Source of the DNA: an uncultured Acidobacteriota bacterium
Lineage (GTDB): Bacteria > Acidobacteriota > Terriglobia > Terriglobales > Acidobacteriaceae
DNA length: 7,621 nucleotides
Assembly: GCA_903832475.1 (NCBI GenBank)
Contig: CAILBQ010000158.1
Coordinates: forward strand, 1 to 7,621
Reading direction: 5' to 3'
In this document: piece after piece, positions 1 through 5,866 of the stretch
Layout of the letters: each line of letters starts with the position of its first letter
Numbering within the stretch: the first letter of the stretch is position 1
The notes under the pieces: generated by a model
What the model was told of the DNA's origin: nothing
The model's database searches: none
What the model saw: the letters and a program-made list of their open reading frames with translations, nothing else
Translations under genes and position numbers: made by a program

Positions 1-23
1 CGAAGCTCCTGAAAGCAGCAGGC

Positions 24-1418
24 CTACTGAGCAGCAGTCTCAGCCGAGCCAGCAGCCGTCCCAAGATCCGCTGGCAGAAATGCTCCCACCTCTTCGTCCT
101 GCACAATCCCCAGCACGCCTTCAGGAACAAGGATAGGCGAGCCAAAAAATGAAGGATCCACAGGATGGTCGAGGTGAATTGCCTGCCCATCTCGTCGCGC
201 TGAGAGCTGAATGACATCGATACTGCGCCTCCCGGTTGGGGGATCCTGCACAATGCGATAGAGAGCAACTTTTTCCCACGCTGGCAATTGCAAAGTGGCT
301 GCTGGTGCAACGGCGAATCCACCGCTTGCTGAAGGACTTTTGAGATCGATCACCGCCATCGTATCCGGCGTGGCACGAAGGCGCACATTGATTCTGCTGT
401 AATCATCCTGATCCTGGTGCTGAACGATCAACCCGTGCTGGTCCGCACGTCCTCGCTGCTCCAGACGAAAGTCACCCTGGGACAATACCAGCGGCTCTCC
501 CTGCCTGCCGACGGTATGAAGCTGAATGTCCGTCGACTTCTTGATCAATTTCGCTTCACCCGACTTGAGCCGCGCGAGCATTTCCGGATCAAATTGCCAC
601 GGAGCTACGGCTTCGGCGGTTACGACGCCCTTTCCCAAAGCAAGGCGAAAGCCTAGTTGCTCTAAACTCACAGGATAAGTGGATTTATGCACCTTCAGGC
701 TGTAAGTCGTCTCGACGCGAAACAGGTTCGCCGGGCCCTGTGCGCGCAGTTCCCGAATCCACTGCGATTCCAGTCCTGGTATTTCCATGCGCGCAAGCGT
801 GCTTCCACGCAACCCAACCTCGACGACCGACAAAATTCCTAACGCTGCCCTACGCTGCAGTGGTGAGGCGCCAAAGTCTATCGGCACGTCTTCGTTCAAC
901 GCGAGCGAGACGCGCGGATGCTGAATGCGAACCGCCAACCGGTCCAGGAAGTTCATCTTGATAGCCGCCGCAATCTGCCCGTTTACATGAACCGATTGTT
1001 TCTCGATCATCTCGCGCAACGGCACTACAGTCGTGACGTCGCGGAATTGTACGGTGATAAAGATTGGCGGCAGCGCACTATCTTTTCCGTTCACGAGATT
1101 GATCTGTTGGCGAATCGGCTCGGCAAACGCGGGCAGGCCATTCAGATGAAGTTCTGTTAAATGCAAGTCGTCAAGGGTAGCGGTTTGTGTCGGGGTAATG
1201 ATCAGATCGATCGCCAGCCGCAGGTGCGCGCTGTCAATCTCTGCAACGCGCGTGCTCTGCACCTTGACCCCACCAAGAGCACCAGGAGTGGTTGCGAACG
1301 AACTGCCCGTCTGCCGGGCATACACTCGTCTATCAGGAAACCCAGCGATGAGCAGAGCACAGAGGAGAAAGGACACCAGAAATGTTCTCACCAGCCACGC
1401 TCGCCGTAATGTACACAT
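24..1418 (-). CDS. Exported protein of unknown function with a degenerate trypsin-like C-terminal domain
   Basis: 464 residues. I do not recognise a named family for the whole protein. Residues 1-34 form a clear export signal: basic start (RRAWLVR), hydrophobic core at about 12-27, and a possible signal peptidase site after V-Y-A34. Residues 50-250 are predicted by eye to be mostly beta strand, with alternating hydrophobic positions and L-N-G and V-N-G turns. Residues 255-446 follow the order of a trypsin-like fold: GF..GKGVVTAEAV (256-271), DTMAVIDLK (352-360), and FGSPILVPEGVLGIV (425-439), which resembles the GDSGGP...G.VVGI segment. By this alignment the catalytic His is A270, the Ser is F425 and the Asp is T353, so a peptidase would be dead. 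The start is well supported by an AGGAGGA Shine-Dalgarno sequence 5 bases upstream. The gene is divergent from the kinase gene at 1562 and may share its control region. The coding call is secure; the fold is an inference. Confidence 0.85.
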   Translation of the reverse strand: MCTLRRAWLVRTFLVSFLLCALLIAGFPDRRVYARQTGSSFATTPGALGGVKVQSTRVAEIDSAHLRLAIDLIITPTQTATLDDLHLTELHLNGLPAFAEPIRQQINLVNGKDSALPPIFITVQFRDVTTVVPLREMIEKQSVHVNGQIAAAIKMNFLDRLAVRIQHPRVSLALNEDVPIDFGASPLQRRAALGILSVVEVGLRGSTLARMEIPGLESQWIRELRAQGPANLFRVETTYSLKVHKSTYPVSLEQLGFRLALGKGVVTAEAVAPWQFDPEMLARLKSGEAKLIKKSTDIQLHTVGRQGEPLVLSQGDFRLEQRGRADQHGLIVQHQDQDDYSRINVRLRATPDTMAVIDLKSPSASGGFAVAPAATLQLPAWEKVALYRIVQDPPTGRRSIDVIQLSARRDGQAIHLDHPVDPSFFGSPILVPEGVLGIVQDEEVGAFLPADLGTAAGSAETAAQ

Positions 1419-1423
1419 TGCAA

Positions 1424-1430
1424 TCCTCCT
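1424..1430 (-). promoter_or_regulatory. Strong Shine-Dalgarno site of the exported-protein gene
   Basis: On the minus strand this reads AGGAGGA, followed by 5 bases (ttgca) and the ATG at 1418. It is a near-perfect anti-16S match and fixes the start of the gene at 24-1418. Confidence 0.8.
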
Positions 1431-1444
1431 GTACTCACCTTAGC

Positions 1445-1491
1445 GGCAAATCTTCACGCAGCTGCGAAGATTTATTTTGCGCAGATTTGCC
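1445..1491. repeat. Operator-like cluster of inverted and direct repeats between divergent genes
   Basis: GGCAAATCT (1445-1453) and AGATTTGCC (1483-1491) are perfect 9-base inverted repeats. Between them lies a 12-base-pair imperfect palindrome at 1448-1473: arms AAATCTT and AAGATTT around the perfect palindrome CGCAGCTGCG (1457-1466), with a two-base bulge. There is also a direct repeat, TGCGAAGATTT (1463-1473) and TGCGCAGATTT (1478-1488), whose copies start 15 bases apart. An AGATTT core therefore occurs three times in under 50 bases, in both orientations. The right copy overlaps a possible -35 element of the kinase gene. This fits a binding site for a dimeric regulator of one or both divergent genes. 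It does not look like a terminator, because no gene ends here. Confidence 0.55.
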
Positions 1492-1514
1492 CAGCAGTCT
1501 CGCTATTCTATAAA
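1487..1514 (+). promoter_or_regulatory. Possible sigma-70-type promoter of the plus-strand kinase
   Basis: TTGCCC (1487-1492) and TATAAA (1509-1514) are separated by 16 bases, giving a plausible but imperfect -35/-10 pair. Transcription would start near 1521 and leave a leader of about 40 bases. The -35 hexamer overlaps the right arm of the repeat cluster, so a protein bound there would compete with or contact RNA polymerase. No convincing promoter for the opposite gene could be picked out. Confidence 0.4.
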
Positions 1515-1546
1515 GGACTATTCACCATTCAGATTCAGAGAGTCCG

Positions 1547-1554
1547 GGAAGGAG
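1547..1554 (+). promoter_or_regulatory. Shine-Dalgarno site of the plus-strand kinase
   Basis: GGAAGGAG lies 7 bases before the ATG at 1562, a good match at standard spacing. It supports this start over any downstream methionine, and it retains the N-terminal helical segment typical of acidobacterial kinases. Confidence 0.75.
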
Positions 1555-1561
1555 CGTTGCG

Positions 1562-3277
1562 ATGGCAGACAGTACTCAGCGCCAAATACGAGAGTTATTT
1601 GACGCTGCCAGTGAACTTCCTGTCCCGGAACGCGCTGCCTGGGTTGAATTGCGCGCCCAGGGCAACCGTGAAGTAGTCTCCAGCGTCATGCGTCTGTTGA
1701 ACGCAGCGAGTGCCAGCGGAGGGTCGTTCTTGTCCGAACCGGCCTGGAAGCGCGAGAAGCCCGCGTTGCAGGAGGGTATGATGATCGGGCCCTACCGTGT
1801 GCTGCGCGAGTTAGGCTCAGGCGGAATGGGGGTGGTCTATCTCACCATGCGTTCGGATGAAGTCTTTCGTCGCCTTGCCGCTCTGAAAGTCATACGGCCT
1901 GAACTGCGCGGCAACCCGGTGAAAGACCGCTTCCTGCAAGAGCGCCACATCCTGGCAAAGCTCGACCATCCAAATATTGCGCGCATCATCGACGGAGGCA
2001 CAACCCCCGACGGGCTGCCCTATTTTGTGATGGACTACATTGATGGCCAGCCCCTTGATGTCTTCTGCAAAGAAAAGCGCGCCAGCATCCAGCAGCGGCT
2101 CAATCTATTTCGCCAGACGTGCGAAGCGGTGCAGTATCTTCACGACAACAATGTGCTTCATCGCGATCTGAAGCCGGCAAACATCCTTGTAACTCACAAT
2201 GGTCAAGTGAAGCTGCTGGACTTTGGTGTTTCCAAGCTGGGTGGCGAGTTTTCCAGTACCCTCACTACCGGGCTACCCATACTTACCGCGGGCTACGCCA
2301 GCCCGGAGCAGATAACTTCAAAGTCAGTCACCTCGTCTTCCGATATTTACTCCCTGGGAGTCGTGCTGTATGAACTGCTGACTGGTGTCAGACCGCTCAA
2401 ATTCGACGGCCTCGGGCTTCCAGAAATTCTAACGGCTGTCACAACTAAAATTCCTCCCAAGCCGAGCCAGATGCCATTAAGCGAGGATGCGGATCCTGAG
2501 CGTGTGCTTGCCTCGATACGGCCTCAACTTGTCGGGGATCTCGACAGCATTCTCATGATGGCTCTGCGCAAAGAGCCTGAGCGTCGCTATGCTTCTGCAG
2601 CCGACTTTTCGGCAGACGTCGAGCGCTATCAGACGGGGCGGGCTGTTATCGCCCGCGGGGATGGAAAGGCCTACATTGCAAGTCGCACCCTGCGGCGTCA
2701 TCGCGGCCAGTTTGTTGCCGGCTGCATCATTGCGTTATCGCTTGCATTCGGAGGCTGGGGCTTGTACGAACACTTTCAGGATCAGGCCAAGATACTCAGC
2801 ATGAGCCGGAATTACGAATCTGCTCTGCAGTCGCTTCGGAAAGAGAAGGCTATCGGCAATCCGGAAACGCCAGGTCATGTAACTCAGGATGTGAATCGTC
2901 TCACTGCCGACTTTGAGGCGAAAACCCCGTCTATCCTGCAAAGCCATTTTGTTTCAAGGAATGCAACTAAGGATCTGGTGCAGCAAAGCCTGGCTTATTA
3001 TTCCGAGGCGGCGACCGCAACCGGGAATGACGCGTCCGCAGTCGCGGCTCTTGGAAGGGCCTATCTTGCCGTCGCTGAAACCCAGTGGAGTCTCGATCGT
3101 CCCAGCCTCAACGATGCTATTGGCGCCAAGCGAACCTGCTTACTGGCACTAACGACAATGAAGGTGAGCCAGAGCGCAGCCAAGAGCGCTGAGGTCCAGC
3201 AAGTCGCTCAGCAAATCACTACAACACTGTTGCAGAATCCGGAAGCTCAACAGATGGGCGGCCATGGAACGGACTAG
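1562..3277 (+). CDS. Transmembrane Ser/Thr protein kinase with degenerate TPR-like tail
   Basis: 571 residues. This is a Hanks-type (PknB-like) kinase that would phosphorylate Ser or Thr on cytoplasmic proteins. Residues 1-60 are a short helical segment (ELFDAASELPVPERAAW) often seen at the start of acidobacterial kinases. The kinase domain spans about 78-355: glycine loop GSGGMGVV (85-92), catalytic Lys K109, alpha-C Glu E127, HRDLKPAN (200-207; D202, N207), DFG (220-222), SPE (247-249) and SDIYSLG (D261). All key residues are present, and the activation loop has several Ser/Thr (231-242). One membrane helix follows at about 383-402. The outer part (403-571) is helical; 470-533 resembles the first TPR unit of related kinases (LVQQSLAYY...A.LGRAYLAVAETQ), but the tail is short and degenerate. 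A good Shine-Dalgarno site precedes it. It converges on the sigma factor gene, with 9 bases between stop codons. Confidence 0.93.
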   Translation: MADSTQRQIRELFDAASELPVPERAAWVELRAQGNREVVSSVMRLLNAASASGGSFLSEPAWKREKPALQEGMMIGPYRVLRELGSGGMGVVYLTMRSDEVFRRLAALKVIRPELRGNPVKDRFLQERHILAKLDHPNIARIIDGGTTPDGLPYFVMDYIDGQPLDVFCKEKRASIQQRLNLFRQTCEAVQYLHDNNVLHRDLKPANILVTHNGQVKLLDFGVSKLGGEFSSTLTTGLPILTAGYASPEQITSKSVTSSSDIYSLGVVLYELLTGVRPLKFDGLGLPEILTAVTTKIPPKPSQMPLSEDADPERVLASIRPQLVGDLDSILMMALRKEPERRYASAADFSADVERYQTGRAVIARGDGKAYIASRTLRRHRGQFVAGCIIALSLAFGGWGLYEHFQDQAKILSMSRNYESALQSLRKEKAIGNPETPGHVTQDVNRLTADFEAKTPSILQSHFVSRNATKDLVQQSLAYYSEAATATGNDASAVAALGRAYLAVAETQWSLDRPSLNDAIGAKRTCLLALTTMKVSQSAAKSAEVQQVAQQITTTLLQNPEAQQMGGHGTD

Positions 3278-3286
3278 CAGGGCAAC

Positions 3287-3841
3287 TTAACTTGCAGCAA
3301 GCTTGTCGTAGAGCCACGCGCGCGCAAATTCCCAGTCGCGCCGAACTTTGGCGACACTTTCTCCCACGATGTCCGCCGTTTCCTCGTTGGTATAGCCGCC
3401 AAAAAAGCGGAGCTCAACGACCTTGGCATTCTCCGGGTATAACTCGGCAAGCTGGCTCAGCGCATCGTCCAGCGCCACAATTTCAGCATCCTTACCGGAG
3501 GCCACATGGAACGCTTCATCCAGTTCGATCTGAATTCCATCTCGTTTGCGTGCGTGCCGGCTGCGCGCATCGTCCACCAGGATACGCCGCATTTGCGTAG
3601 CAGCCACCGCGAAAAAATGCCCGCGGTTATTCATCTTAAGCGGTTCACCACCGAACAGGCGGAAATATGTTTCGTTCACCAAAGCGGTGGTCTGCAAAAT
3701 ATGACCAGGTCGCTCGCCGCTCAGATACCGCGAGGCAAGCCTGTGCAGGTCCGCGTACACCACGCGAATCAACCGGTCTGAAGCCTCTTTGTCGCCTTCG
3801 CTGGCATTTTGCAATAACTGCGTAATTTGCGCCGAATCCAT
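3287..3841 (-). CDS. ECF-type RNA polymerase sigma factor (TIGR02999 / Sigma70_ECF family)
   Basis: 184 residues, the usual length for this family. It would direct RNA polymerase to a specific set of promoters. Region 2 covers about 20-100 and contains RPGHILQTTALVNETYFRL (44-62) and the family hallmark HFFAVAATQMRRILVDDAR (75-93), followed by a basic stretch (RHARKR). Region 4 covers about 118-180: LDDALSQLAELYPENAK, VVELRFFGGYTNEETADIVG and the recognition part VAKVRRDWEFARAWL. The match is strong across the whole length. Start: ATG at 3841 with a modest GGGGG sequence (3849-3853) upstream. No zinc-type or membrane anti-sigma gene is adjacent, whereas kinases lie on both sides. Members of this family are often encoded beside Ser/Thr kinases in Acidobacteria, so control by phosphorylation is a reasonable inference. 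It is the last gene of the minus-strand set. Confidence 0.95.
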   Translation of the reverse strand: MDSAQITQLLQNASEGDKEASDRLIRVVYADLHRLASRYLSGERPGHILQTTALVNETYFRLFGGEPLKMNNRGHFFAVAATQMRRILVDDARSRHARKRDGIQIELDEAFHVASGKDAEIVALDDALSQLAELYPENAKVVELRFFGGYTNEETADIVGESVAKVRRDWEFARAWLYDKLAAS

Positions 3842-3870
3842 TCTTGTTCCCCCATTCAGGCGTGTGTACC

Positions 3871-3876
3871 AATATA
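3871..3876 (-). promoter_or_regulatory. Possible -10 element of the sigma factor gene
   Basis: The minus strand reads TATATT here, 29 bases before the sigma factor start codon, in an otherwise GC-rich gap. No good TTGACA-like -35 is visible at 16-18 bases, so it would be a weak or activator-dependent promoter. It suggests that the sigma factor may be transcribed separately from the kinase upstream. Confidence 0.3.
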
Positions 3877-3882
3877 CGCAAG

Positions 3883-3928
3883 CTGTCCGCCGCGCCGCAG
3901 GATTCCTCGACGAATGTTTCGCGGACAG
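3883..3928. repeat. 8-base inverted repeat in the kinase-sigma factor gap
   Basis: CTGTCCGC (3883-3890) and GCGGACAG (3921-3928) are perfect inverted copies separated by 30 bases. The copy nearer the sigma factor gene lies just upstream of the possible -10 at 3871-3876. There is no T-run, so it is not an obvious terminator. It could be a paired regulator site, but arms this short can also arise by chance. Confidence 0.3.
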
Positions 3929-3931
3929 AAT

Positions 3932-5764
3932 TTATTGCGGAGCTGAAAGCGCAGTCCAGTCGATATAAACGGTCTGCTGGCCGGGAGAGGGTAGAAAAAG
4001 GTCGAGTGAGTTGTAACTGGTTTGTTGCTTGGGAAGCTGCACCGTCGCTCCCGGTGTTCTTACCGTAACGCGCAAGGGAGCAGCCGGGAACATGGCTCCT
4101 GTTAACTGGCCGCCAGGTATCGCGAAATTGTCGCTGCGCACAATTGTGACATGCCCTCGCGTCGCCGTCGCGTCACCAGTCCAGATGAGTGTTCCAGACA
4201 GCGGAGCCGAAGCGGCATGAGGGATTCCCTGATTTGAAGGAAGTTGCCCACTGACCTTGGGCCGCGGAGAATCGACCTGCAGAGGTGTAGTTGCCGCATT
4301 CGGTGCAGGCTTGCCGTGCGTCTTGTCTAGCTCGGGAATGTTCATTGCGGGATGCTGAGTCGATGATCCATTTTGTCCACCGGGTTTGCTGTTCGTGTTA
4401 GGCTGGTTGCCTGCACCGGACGTGCTGCCATCTGTGGACTTGCCGTCTGATGCGGACTTGTTTGTGTCTGATGCAGACTTATTCGTGTCTAACACGACCT
4501 TATTCGTGTCCTCATCCTCGTGCAGCTTGTGGTAAACGAGCCAGCCGCCTCCACCAAGCGCAGTGAGGACCAGGAGAATGCCCGCAGCAATCAGCGCAGT
4601 TGGCGATTGCTTACGTGGCTTTGAATATCCTGCATCTTGAACGTACCCCGTATCTTTGGGTATCGGCGTTACGATTCCCGCGTCCTTGCCGGCCTGCACC
4701 GTATCGACCAATGTCGGCGTGCGTACTTGCTGACGGAAACCGCTTTGCTTGGCGCCGGTCAAGGGCACGACAGTCTCGACCGGTTTGAATTCCGGTGTCT
4801 CTGTGGCCCCGCCTTGCGGCAAAACCACGGTCTCGCGCCGCTGTGCTGTTCCAGGTCCCGCGCTGGGCTTCGCCGTTTCAATCACCGTTGCGCTGCGCGA
4901 AGTGGGTAGAGGCCGTGCAATCGTAATCCGATAGGCATTCAATGCGGCGATAATCTCTTCGCAGCTTTGCGGACGATCTTCCTTGGCTTTCTCCAGGCAC
5001 CGCAGCGTGATTTGATTCAGTTCCGGCGGCAGGCCAGTCTTGCGCATCATCGGCGGAGTCGGGGGCTGCGTCACATGCGCCGTCTTGATGTCATGTTCGG
5101 TTTCATAGCCTTCGCCGCGATCGAATGGCGGCCAACCCGTCAGTAACTCATAAAACAGGCAGCCGAAGCTATAAATGTCGGAACGATGATCGACATCGCG
5201 AGGATTGCGAATTTGCTCCGGACTCATGTAGTCCGGTGTCCCCAGCCGCGAATTGATCTGCGTCAGCATGCGGCCGGTACGCAGCACCTTGGCGATGCCA
5301 AAATCCATGACAAAGGCATGACCGTCGCGGTCTACAAGTACGTTGGACGGCTTGATGTCGCGATGGATGATGCCATTGCTATGCGCAAATCCCAGGCCGG
5401 AAAGAATCTGTGTGCCTATGTCCAGAGACTCCGGCACGGTAAGTGGGCCGCGCCGTGAATTGAGGATGTTTTCCAGATCCTGACCATCGACAAATTCCAT
5501 CACCAGGTAGCTGCTTCCCGACTCTTGCCCGACTTCATAAATGCGAACGATATTGGGATGAATCAGCTTGCTTTCGCCTTCGTTTTGAAAGCGAGCTTCA
5601 ACCTCGGGTATGCCCTGAAACTGGCTGTTGAGAAACTTGATCGCTCGCAGTTGCGCAGACACCACATGCTTCGCCAGCCATACTTCGGCCATGCCGCCTT
5701 CGCCGAGCTTTCTCACCAGGATGTAATCGCCAATCCTGGCCCCTACGTTGGCTTGGATCGCCAT
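3932..5764 (-). CDS. Transmembrane Ser/Thr protein kinase with beta-rich extracytoplasmic domain
   Basis: 610 residues. The kinase domain spans about 14-279 and is complete: GEGGMAEV (21-28), catalytic Lys K43, alpha-C Glu E62, HRDIKPSN (134-141; D136), DFG (154-156), activation-loop T168 and T176 (GTPDY), SPE (181-183), SDIYSFG (D196) and R264. A long linker (280-388) holds four T-x-x-hydrophobic clusters (ATVIET, ETVVLP, ETVVPLT, PTLVDTV) that could be autophosphorylated and bind FHA domains. A single membrane helix lies at about 389-411. Outside the membrane there is a DTNK heptad repeat (419-439), a Gly/Ser/Asn/Gln-rich spacer, and a C-terminal domain (about 523-610, GTLIWTGDA...VYIDWTA) predicted by eye as beta strands; I cannot name it. 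ATG at 5764 is preceded by AGGGAAG at close spacing. The gene sits between the Sel1 kinase and the sigma factor on the same strand, probably in one signalling unit. Confidence 0.93.
   Translation of the reverse strand: MAIQANVGARIGDYILVRKLGEGGMAEVWLAKHVVSAQLRAIKFLNSQFQGIPEVEARFQNEGESKLIHPNIVRIYEVGQESGSSYLVMEFVDGQDLENILNSRRGPLTVPESLDIGTQILSGLGFAHSNGIIHRDIKPSNVLVDRDGHAFVMDFGIAKVLRTGRMLTQINSRLGTPDYMSPEQIRNPRDVDHRSDIYSFGCLFYELLTGWPPFDRGEGYETEHDIKTAHVTQPPTPPMMRKTGLPPELNQITLRCLEKAKEDRPQSCEEIIAALNAYRITIARPLPTSRSATVIETAKPSAGPGTAQRRETVVLPQGGATETPEFKPVETVVPLTGAKQSGFRQQVRTPTLVDTVQAGKDAGIVTPIPKDTGYVQDAGYSKPRKQSPTALIAAGILLVLTALGGGGWLVYHKLHEDEDTNKVVLDTNKSASDTNKSASDGKSTDGSTSGAGNQPNTNSKPGGQNGSSTQHPAMNIPELDKTHGKPAPNAATTPLQVDSPRPKVSGQLPSNQGIPHAASAPLSGTLIWTGDATATRGHVTIVRSDNFAIPGGQLTGAMFPAAPLRVTVRTPGATVQLPKQQTSYNSLDLFLPSPGQQTVYIDWTALSAPQ
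4448..4510 (-). repeat. Three 21-base tandem repeats encoding DTNK heptads
   Basis: Inside the second kinase gene, three in-frame 21-base units encode DTNKVVL, DTNKSAS and DTNKSAS (residues 419-439), followed by a looser DGKSTDG. They sit just outside the membrane helix and form part of a flexible, hydrophilic spacer. Copy number may vary between strains through slippage. Confidence 0.75.
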
Positions 5765-5830
5765 GTCGCTTCCCTGAGTATCTTGCTGAGTTAGTTGTTG
5801 ATCCTTGATCTCTTTTTGTCGCTGGACAGA

Positions 5831-5836
5831 AGTATA
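5831..5836 (-). promoter_or_regulatory. Possible -10 element of the second kinase
   Basis: The minus strand reads TATACT, a good -10 match, inside the 102-base gap between the Sel1 kinase and the second kinase. The -35 region is poor, with only TTCCGT or TTTCGA at non-ideal spacing. If used, it would give a leader of about 60 bases and let the second kinase be expressed separately from the Sel1 kinase. Confidence 0.35.
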
Positions 5837-5866
5837 CCGTCCCCTCGCTCTCGAAACGGAAGTCTT

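Noticed and set aside
1448..1473. Imperfect palindrome as a rho-independent terminator
   Set aside because: It lies between the starts of two divergent genes, so no transcript needs to end there; an operator reading fits better.
3278..3300. Bidirectional terminator between the convergent genes
   Set aside because: Only tiny stems (for example CTTG-cag-CAAG) are present, with no T-run, so no terminator can be supported.
3292..3781. Plus-strand frames opposite the sigma factor gene
   Set aside because: They are antisense to a full-length, family-typical ECF gene and show no ribosome site or domain.
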